Assembly: GCA_017857705.1 (NCBI GenBank)
Contig: JAFMCP010000009.1
Span: 1-41,829 of the forward strand
Length of the DNA stretch: 41,829 nucleotides
DNA from: Candidatus Nanopelagicales bacterium
GTDB taxonomy: Bacteria > Actinomycetota > Actinomycetes > S36-B12
Direction: 5' to 3'
This document shows positions 21,161-26,694 of the stretch, in pieces (the stretch's first letter is position 1; each line of letters begins with the position of its first letter). The position numbers were made by a program, and so were the translations under genes. The notes under the pieces were generated by a model, which saw nothing but the letters and a program-made list of their open reading frames with translations, was not told the origin of the DNA and did not search any database.

Positions 21161-21166
21161 AGCGTA
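21161..21166 (-). promoter_or_regulatory. -10 box of a leaderless argS promoter
   Basis: TACGCT (minus strand) is followed by six bases and then the GTG of argS, placing the likely transcription start at the first codon base. There is no Shine-Dalgarno sequence. The -35 position reads GTCACA, a weak match. Confidence 0.55.
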
Positions 21167-21190
21167 TCTCTTCACCAGCAAGATGTGACA

Positions 21191-21196
21191 TAGAGT
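21191..21196 (+). promoter_or_regulatory. -10 box of a leaderless promoter for the 97-residue ORF
   Basis: TAGAGT, six bases, then ATG at 21203. It is back-to-back with the argS promoter only 24 bases away. No convincing -35 or ribosome site is visible. Confidence 0.55.
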
Positions 21197-21202
21197 GCTC
21201 GT

Positions 21203-21496
21203 ATGGCTTCCGATGACGAAATCGAAAAACTTCTACGGGAAATCTCGGCACAAGATTCACAGCAATCCGCACCCTTGCAGCGCAAGGAGTCAGGCTCTCC
21301 AGCTCAGCGGGATGAATCAGCTTCGGGTGGAAGATTTGTCTATGCCACTGTGGGAGCTGCAGTCATGGGTGCCGGTGGGGCCGTTTCCGGCCTACTCCTT
21401 CCTGGGATCTCCATGATCAGTACCGGAATTGGCGCCGCTGTCGGTGCGTTCGTGATCGCTCTTGTCAGCGGCCCCCCGCGCTGGTTTTCCCGCTAG
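21203..21496 (+). CDS. Small membrane protein of unknown function
   Basis: I do not recognise this 97-residue protein. The N-terminal 42 residues are acidic and polar (ASDDEIEKLLREISAQ could be an amphipathic helix). Two glycine/alanine-rich membrane helices follow (VYATVGAAVMGAGGAVSGLLL and ISTGIGAAVGAFVIALV), with a short PPRWFSR end. It is probably real because a TAGAGT box sits 6 bases before its ATG, and it diverges from argS. Its last 105 bases overlap the 3' end of the convergent YihY gene, so one of the two C-termini is unusual. Confidence 0.55.
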   Translation: MASDDEIEKLLREISAQDSQQSAPLQRKESGSPAQRDESASGGRFVYATVGAAVMGAGGAVSGLLLPGISMISTGIGAAVGAFVIALVSGPPRWFSR

Positions 21497-22405
21497 GCCA
21501 CGTTCGCGAATTAGGGCTTCGATAATCGACCCCACAAAGAATCCAAGAAATACGAGATAAGTCCAGATCAACACAGCAATCGGAGCCCCGAAGACTACGA
21601 GTGCCGATCCCACTGTCGAAGATTGATCGGCGTAAATCCCGAACGCCCCAATTGACAAAATGATCAAGAACGTAGCGAGGAGCAGTCCAGGTGATCTCCA
21701 CGTTACTACGCCCGTGGAACTGCTCGTATGTCTCATTACTAACCAAACTAAAAGATAGACAAAAGTGGCGGGTGTCAACCAGCCCAATGTGTCGAGTAAT
21801 CCTAAAAAGGTGGATTCAACATTTAGGCTGCTTAAGAACACCGGAACAAATGTCACAGACAGGAGTGACACCACAATCACAATAATTACGACTAATGCGA
21901 TCACAGCAGATCTCACACGAGCGAAAGTCCCCGATGGGGTTCTATCATTAGGGGCTCTATGGTTTTTGAAGATGTGATCTTGCACCTGGAGCACTCCATA
22001 AACCACCTTTTGGGACACATAGACAGCCAAGACCAAACTGACAATTGTCGTGATCGTGACCGAGCCCGTTGTCGCAGACTGCGCTAGTGACGCAAGTGAA
22101 TTCATGACTGGGTCAAGGCCGCTCAGCGATTCGGGTCCACGGCTAACAAAGGAGTCCCATCCCGCAACAAACTGCTCCTGACTAATAAACAGCCCCGAAA
22201 TTGCACCAACGGAAATGGCGACCGGCGCTAGGGCCAAAATCACGTAGTACGCCAATCCGCCTGAGGCGAGCGAGACGTTAAGCGTCCCGAACCTGGCGAG
22301 AAATTGGCGCCCAAATCCCATTGTGGATTTAACAAAAGGCCGATCCGAAACGTTTTTCAGCGTCGAACGGAAATTAACCACCGCGACATGTTTGCATACG
22401 GGCAC
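21392..22405 (-). CDS. YihY/BrkB-family inner membrane protein
   Basis: YihY-family proteins are integral membrane proteins with about six helices and no firmly established function; older names (ribonuclease BN, BrkB) are doubtful. This 337-residue protein has the family start of the membrane domain (LASGGLAYYVILALAPVAIS), further helices near 115-135, 160-190, 205-225 and 240-290, and the terminal IWTYLVFLGFFVGSIIEALI. A charged Asp/Ser/Gly-rich tail of about 35 residues follows, antisense to the 97-residue ORF. The start is uncertain: GTG at 22405 or 22381, or ATG at 22321; none has a clear ribosome site. Confidence 0.8.
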   Translation of the reverse strand: MPVCKHVAVVNFRSTLKNVSDRPFVKSTMGFGRQFLARFGTLNVSLASGGLAYYVILALAPVAISVGAISGLFISQEQFVAGWDSFVSRGPESLSGLDPVMNSLASLAQSATTGSVTITTIVSLVLAVYVSQKVVYGVLQVQDHIFKNHRAPNDRTPSGTFARVRSAVIALVVIIVIVVSLLSVTFVPVFLSSLNVESTFLGLLDTLGWLTPATFVYLLVWLVMRHTSSSTGVVTWRSPGLLLATFLIILSIGAFGIYADQSSTVGSALVVFGAPIAVLIWTYLVFLGFFVGSIIEALIRERGLAGKPARGAADKSDHERTDSGANSGTDHGDPRKE

Positions 22406-22410
22406 GCTGC

Positions 22411-22416
22411 TAGCCT
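22411..22416 (+). promoter_or_regulatory. -10 box for tRNA-Arg
   Basis: TAGCCT lies 11 bases before the tRNA 5' end, which would give a primary transcript with a leader of about 5 bases. No convincing -35 is seen at the usual distance. Confidence 0.4.
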
Positions 22417-22427
22417 TACCGTCCCCT

Positions 22428-22500
22428 GCCTCCGTAGCTCAGGGGATAGAGCGCCGGTTTCCGGTACCGAAGGTCGCAGGTTCGAATCCTGCCGGGGGCA
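22428..22500 (+). tRNA. tRNA-Arg (anticodon CCG)
   Basis: The 73-base sequence folds as a standard cloverleaf. The acceptor stem is GCCTCCG/CGGGGGC (one U-G pair), the D stem GCTC/GAGC, the anticodon loop TTCCGGT with CCG at 22461-22463, and the T arm GCAGG-TTCGAAT-CCTGC, with discriminator A. The outermost anticodon-stem pair is a C-A mismatch. The anticodon reads CGG. No 3' CCA is encoded; the next bases are CA and then the ATG of the transporter gene. Confidence 0.93.
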
Positions 22501-22502
22501 CA

Positions 22503-23198
22503 ATGTCAAATATATCGCCAACTCCACTGCGAGCGCCCCAATTTGGTGGCGTTCATTTTGCGCGCACGGGTGGATCGTTTTACCCGTACTTGCTAGCCAT
22601 TTTTGTGGGAATTCTGCTGATCTCCAACATCGGTGCCACCAAATTAATTGAATTTGGGCCGCTCATTACCGACGGCGGTGTCTTCTTGTTCCCTCTGACT
22701 TACATCATTGGCGACATAATCAGCGAGGTTTACGGTTGGAAAGCAGCGCGGCGGGCGATTTTTACCGGGTTTGCAATGTCGATACTTGCTGCTTTCACTT
22801 TTTATCTAGTTCAAATTTCACCTGCAGCTGACGCCTACGAATTCCAGGGCGCATTCGAATCAGTACTTGGATTTGTGCCCCGAATCGTTCTGGCCAGTGT
22901 CCTGGGTTACTTGGTTGGTCAGTTGCTCAACGCTTATGTACTGGTCAAAATCAAGCAAAGGACAAAAGAAAAACACTTGTGGGCCCGACTAATCGGCTCT
23001 ACCGTCGTCGGGGAATTCGCAGACACCTTAGTTTTTTGCACGGTTGCCTTCTATGGAATTATTACCGGACCCGAATTTCTCAACTACGTTCTCGTTGGCT
23101 ACCTCTACAAAACATTGCTAGAAGTCTTCCTACTCCCCGTTAGCTACCCCGTTATAAGAGCGATTAAAAAACGGGAACCTACTTATCTTGGGAACTAA
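22503..23198 (+). CDS. yhhQ: Queuosine-precursor transporter (YhhQ/VUT family)
   Basis: YhhQ-family proteins import queuosine precursors (preQ0/preQ1, or queuine in some lineages). The 231-residue protein has about six membrane helices and the family hallmarks ISNIGATKLIEFG, LTYIIGDIISEVYGWKAARR and GSTVVGEFADTLVF. The track ORF runs back through the tRNA; the real start must be the ATG at 22503, two bases after the tRNA. There is no normal ribosome site except the tRNA's own GGGGG, so a leaderless mRNA released by tRNA processing is likely. It converges on tgt with a 4-base overlap, supporting a queuosine role. Confidence 0.88.
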   Translation: MSNISPTPLRAPQFGGVHFARTGGSFYPYLLAIFVGILLISNIGATKLIEFGPLITDGGVFLFPLTYIIGDIISEVYGWKAARRAIFTGFAMSILAAFTFYLVQISPAADAYEFQGAFESVLGFVPRIVLASVLGYLVGQLLNAYVLVKIKQRTKEKHLWARLIGSTVVGEFADTLVFCTVAFYGIITGPEFLNYVLVGYLYKTLLEVFLLPVSYPVIRAIKKREPTYLGN

Positions 23199-24415
23199 AT
23201 CCTTTTTGCGTATCGACCAGTCGTAAAACGCTCGACCCAGTCACGCTTGAACTCATAATACGTTCCATTTTCCATGTGTTCGCGAATTTGGTCCACCAAA
23301 CTTACCGTAAATCTTAAATTGTGAATGCTCGCCAACGTCGGGAAAATCAACTCATTACCCTTATAAGCGTGATGCAAATATCCCTGCGAATAGTTTAGGC
23401 ACGTGTAACAGTCGCACTCGCTATCGATCGGTTCACTTTTCCCTCGGCTGTAGGCATTCGATACGTTAAATCTTCCTTCAACCGTAAGCAGGGCCGAATT
23501 ACGCGCATTGCGCGTTGGAGCAACACAATCAAATGTGTCAGCACCATTTTCGGCACCTACAAACAGGTCGAGTGGTTCGCCTATCCCCAGTAAATGTCGG
23601 GGCTTGTTCTCCGGCAACTCGTCAACGACCCAGCTGATAATCGTGCCAAGGGTTTCCTTATCCATCGCGCCACCGATTCCGAACCCATCAAAGTCCAATT
23701 CTCCGATTTCCCGGGCAGCCTTCCTCCGCAGATCCTCATAGTGAGCACCCTGAATGACACCAAAAAGCATTTGATACGGCTTGGTCGAACGCTCCTCCGT
23801 GAGCCTTTCGTGCTCATCGATACACCGCTGGGCCCACTCAAGGGTTCGGCGCATAGCCAGAATCTGGTATTCCTTCGAGTTCATCAACGTCGTGCACTCG
23901 TCGAAAGCAAAAATAATATCGGCTCCAATTGCATGTTGTACCTGCATGGAAACTTCGGCAGAAAAACGATGCATTGAGCCGTCAAGATGCGACTTAAATG
24001 TCACGCCATCGTCATCAACGTGTGCCAACCGGTCCTTGCCGGGTGCGATTACATCACTTTCAACGGTATAAGCACTATCCATTGAAAGCACTTTCTTGAA
24101 GCCAACGCCCAACGACAGGACTTGGAATCCACCGCTGTCGGTAAATGTTGGAAGCGGCCAATTCATGAAAGTCCCGAGTCCACCAGCTGCATCAATTATT
24201 TCGGTCCCAGGCTGTAGATACAGGTGATAGGCATTTGAGAGGACGGCCTGTGCACCAAGGTCTCGAACACTTTCGGGGAGAATAGACTTGACCGTTCCTT
24301 TGGTCCCCACTGGAATAAATGCGGGCGTTTTTATTTCACCATGCGGCGTAGTGATCACTCCAGTTCGCCCACGTGCCTGATCAAGCTGAGAGACGATTTC
24401 AAATCCGTGGGTCAC
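23195..24415 (-). CDS. tgt: tRNA-guanine transglycosylase, with atypical substrate loop
   Basis: Tgt replaces guanine-34 of GUN-anticodon tRNAs with a queuosine precursor. The 406-residue product has the catalytic Asp93 (FTDSGGFQVLSLG), Asp172 (FDECT), the nucleophile Asp296 (ADTFDCVAPTRNARN), and the zinc ligands Cys334, Cys336, Cys339 and His365 at bacterial spacing. The preQ1-binding loop, usually GGLAVGE, reads GGAMDKE at about 248-254, and the QG following FGV is QGA. The substrate could therefore be queuine or another precursor. The GTG start has a TAGCAT box 6 bases upstream, overlapping the potD stop. Confidence 0.92.
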   Translation of the reverse strand: MTHGFEIVSQLDQARGRTGVITTPHGEIKTPAFIPVGTKGTVKSILPESVRDLGAQAVLSNAYHLYLQPGTEIIDAAGGLGTFMNWPLPTFTDSGGFQVLSLGVGFKKVLSMDSAYTVESDVIAPGKDRLAHVDDDGVTFKSHLDGSMHRFSAEVSMQVQHAIGADIIFAFDECTTLMNSKEYQILAMRRTLEWAQRCIDEHERLTEERSTKPYQMLFGVIQGAHYEDLRRKAAREIGELDFDGFGIGGAMDKETLGTIISWVVDELPENKPRHLLGIGEPLDLFVGAENGADTFDCVAPTRNARNSALLTVEGRFNVSNAYSRGKSEPIDSECDCYTCLNYSQGYLHHAYKGNELIFPTLASIHNLRFTVSLVDQIREHMENGTYYEFKRDWVERFTTGRYAKRI

Positions 24416-24421
24416 CGCGCA

Positions 24422-24427
24422 ATGCTA
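24422..24427 (-). promoter_or_regulatory. -10 box of a possible leaderless tgt promoter
   Basis: TAGCAT followed by TGCGCG and then the GTG start of tgt. The TAG is also the potD stop codon. This spacing matches the other leaderless starts in the window; tgt could be transcribed both from here and from the potD promoter. Confidence 0.45.
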
Positions 24428-25630
24428 CATATTGACAGCTTTTTGAAATTGGCGGTCATAGGCTAGGCGCATTTCAACACCCATGTACATAAACTCAGAG
24501 ACTGTCTCTAACAATTCGGGTGTGGGAAAAATCCACTGATCCTCAACTAAATCCGGATCAATATCTTCCATAGCTTCCTGCGCGCCAGACACGGGACACA
24601 CGTACTGAACCCATTCCGCAAGTCGAGCAGCAACAACAGGGTCGTAGTAATAGTTCATCAGACGTTCCGCATTTGACTTATGCGTTGCCACTGAAGGAAT
24701 CAACATATTGTCCGCCCAAAGCATTCCACCAGAATCTGGAATTCCAAATCCAAACTTTTGACCCAAGCCTAAAACATCACCCGACCAACCGATCACCGCA
24801 ATTGCATCACCACTATCCAGTGCCGCAATGTAGTCATTTCCGGTGACCTGTCGAATAAAACCTTCGTCGATCTTTTGCACCAAAACTTCAAGCGATTCAT
24901 CAAATTGCTGTGCGGTGAAGTTGGACATGTCGTATCCCAACCAATTGAGGATCAAGCCCATGCTGTCCGTCATTTCCGTCAAGATAGTAACGCGACCTTT
25001 TAATTTCGGGTCAAAAAATTGATCAAGTGACGTGATTTCCGCAACCCCGAGCTCACGTTCGAGTAGCGGTGTGTTCCAACCGATTCCCGTAAATCCAGAC
25101 TGCCATGGAAGTGAGTATTCGCGACCTGGGTCAAATGGGACTTCCTTTAAAGAGGGCAGCAAATTCACCCAGTTAGGGATCAATTGCTTATTCAGTGGTG
25201 CGGCAAAACCTGAGTCGATAAAGAGTTCCACACCTTCTTCAGTGAGCACGACAATATCTCGGTCAATGCTCCGACCCTGCTCCAAGTTTGTCTGAACTTT
25301 TGCAAAAAACTCATTACTGTCGTTTATGTCATCCGTGTAGACGACATCAATTCCTGTACTGGACGTGAAATCATTCAACGTCGTCGGATTTTTCTTTGAG
25401 ACATCAATGTATTGCGGCCAGTTAGAGAAGTAGACAACTTTTTCCGAGTCAGAAAGATCCTTCTCGATAGGTTCAGGGCTTGGCGGTGTTTCACTTTGTG
25501 ATGAGCTCGTCGGTGTACCCGTTTCACGCGAAGTCACACCTGCACCACATGCGGCCAATGTCGCAGCGCTCGCTCCAACACCACCAACGACCAAGAGCTT
25601 GCGCCGAGTAATTGAAGTTCGATTTGTCAT
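24425..25630 (-). CDS. PotD-like ABC transporter substrate-binding lipoprotein
   Basis: The 401-residue protein has a Tat-like leader (ITRRKLLVVGG) and lipobox LAAC with Cys28 as lipid anchor. A Ser/Pro/Glu-rich linker follows, and then a periplasmic-binding domain of the spermidine/putrescine family (VYFSNWPQYID, SLPWQSGFTGIGWN, DNMLIPSVATHKSNAERLMNYYYDP). It should deliver polyamines or a related cationic ligand to an ABC importer, but no permease or ATPase gene is nearby. Instead tgt follows after 9 bases. A good promoter and a palindrome lie upstream. The ligand is inferred only from the family. Confidence 0.85.
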   Translation of the reverse strand: MTNRTSITRRKLLVVGGVGASAATLAACGAGVTSRETGTPTSSSQSETPPSPEPIEKDLSDSEKVVYFSNWPQYIDVSKKNPTTLNDFTSSTGIDVVYTDDINDSNEFFAKVQTNLEQGRSIDRDIVVLTEEGVELFIDSGFAAPLNKQLIPNWVNLLPSLKEVPFDPGREYSLPWQSGFTGIGWNTPLLERELGVAEITSLDQFFDPKLKGRVTILTEMTDSMGLILNWLGYDMSNFTAQQFDESLEVLVQKIDEGFIRQVTGNDYIAALDSGDAIAVIGWSGDVLGLGQKFGFGIPDSGGMLWADNMLIPSVATHKSNAERLMNYYYDPVVAARLAEWVQYVCPVSGAQEAMEDIDPDLVEDQWIFPTPELLETVSEFMYMGVEMRLAYDRQFQKAVNM

Positions 25631-25636
25631 AACCCA

Positions 25637-25665
25637 AACGTATGGGGATTTAATGCTTCACGCAA
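25637..25665 (-). promoter_or_regulatory. Leaderless promoter of the potD-like gene
   Basis: TTGCGT (complement of 25660-25665), a 17-base spacer and TACGTT (complement of 25637-25642) are followed by six bases and the ATG. This is the most complete promoter of the leaderless set, with both hexamers at ideal spacing. Confidence 0.6.
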
Positions 25666-25671
25666 ACACCT

Positions 25672-25695
25672 TTGTGTCACAGAGTTGTCACACAA
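25672..25695. promoter_or_regulatory. Operator-like palindrome upstream of the potD-like promoter
   Basis: TTGTGTCACA-GAGT-TGTCACACAA is a 24-bp inverted repeat with one mismatched pair. It lies just upstream of the -35, at about -42 to -65 from the predicted transcription start, the position usual for an activator. The regulator is unknown; the half-site spacing is not that of CRP/GlxR. Confidence 0.5.
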
Positions 25696-25728
25696 TGCAA
25701 TGGCTTTGACGAGTTTTGACAACAAGTA

Positions 25729-26694
25729 TTACTGGTTCGCATACCAATTTGTTAATTCAGCAAAGCCCTCATCAAGGGAAATGGTCGGGCTCCAGTTCAG
25801 CAATCTCTTTGTTTGTTCAATGTCGAACCAGTGGGCAGTTGCTAATTGCTCAACCAGAAAGGTTGTCAATGGTGGTTCACTGTTGCGATTTTTCCAGGCA
25901 AATTCGGCGGCACGACCGGCAGCCATGGCGATGCGAAACGAAACGCTGCGAGACGGCTGTGGGACTCCAGCTGCTTGTGTTATGCGCATCAGTGTTTCCC
26001 GCACCGTGCGAGGCTCCCCATTCGACACCATATGGGGTCGACCATAGGCATCCGGCGCTGCAGTCAGTGAACAAGCGAAGGCCCGTGCAGCATTTGACAC
26101 ATAGGTTGTATCAATTAACGCATAGCCGCCATCGATGTAAAACAGTCTGCCTGAACGTGCCCGCTCCACAATTCGTTCGATTAGTTGCGTATCCCCTGGA
26201 CCCCAAACCAAATGCGGACGCAAGGCCAAAGTGGCGAAAGTGGAAGTGTTGGCGGCTAAAACATCCAACTCCGCAAGGGCCTTTGTTTGGCTGTAAGCAC
26301 CCCTCACGCTTGTGGGCTGCGCCGGTTGCGCACCGGCACCGATCAATGCGCTTCCAGTATGGGCAACCGATGGAGAAGAAGCGTAGATGAACTTCTTAAC
26401 ACCATGCTGTTTTGCAGCCTCTAAAAGCATTTGAGTTGCCCCGACATTTGCGTCGAGGAACTCTTGGTAACTTCCAACAATCCCCACTTTTGCAGCCAAG
26501 TGAACAATTGCATCTATCCCATCCATCCACTCGTCTTGGTTTTTTGGAGCCGTGAGGTCGTCAAGAAACTCGCGGGCACCCTCGATACCGCATGGATTCC
26601 TTTGAACAACGACGCACTCGTGACCCGCCTTCAGGATTTCCTGGACAACCGATGATCCGAGAAGACCTCGCCCGCCAGTGATGAGTACCTTCAC
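25729..26694 (-). CDS. oleD: 2-alkyl-3-oxoalkanoate reductase
   Basis: OleD reduces the beta-keto acid made by OleA to a 2-alkyl-3-hydroxy acid with NADPH. The 321-residue extended SDR has the Rossmann motif TGGRGLLGS, the OleD-like ASSPSVAHTG serine segment (about 106-114), and Tyr134/Lys138 in YSQTKALAE. Its GTG start overlaps the oleBC stop (GTGA), so it is the last gene of an oleA-oleBC-oleD operon. The alternative, a general sterol-dehydrogenase-like reductase, is much less likely in this context. Confidence 0.93.
   Translation of the reverse strand: MKVLITGGRGLLGSSVVQEILKAGHECVVVQRNPCGIEGAREFLDDLTAPKNQDEWMDGIDAIVHLAAKVGIVGSYQEFLDANVGATQMLLEAAKQHGVKKFIYASSPSVAHTGSALIGAGAQPAQPTSVRGAYSQTKALAELDVLAANTSTFATLALRPHLVWGPGDTQLIERIVERARSGRLFYIDGGYALIDTTYVSNAARAFACSLTAAPDAYGRPHMVSNGEPRTVRETLMRITQAAGVPQPSRSVSFRIAMAAGRAAEFAWKNRNSEPPLTTFLVEQLATAHWFDIEQTKRLLNWSPTISLDEGFAELTNWYANQ

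Noticed and set aside
22323-22502. N-terminal extension of the transporter ORF and the plus-strand ORF 22304-22651
   Set aside because: Both run through the tRNA-Arg gene, which cannot encode a natural protein start; the family-like sequence begins after 22503.
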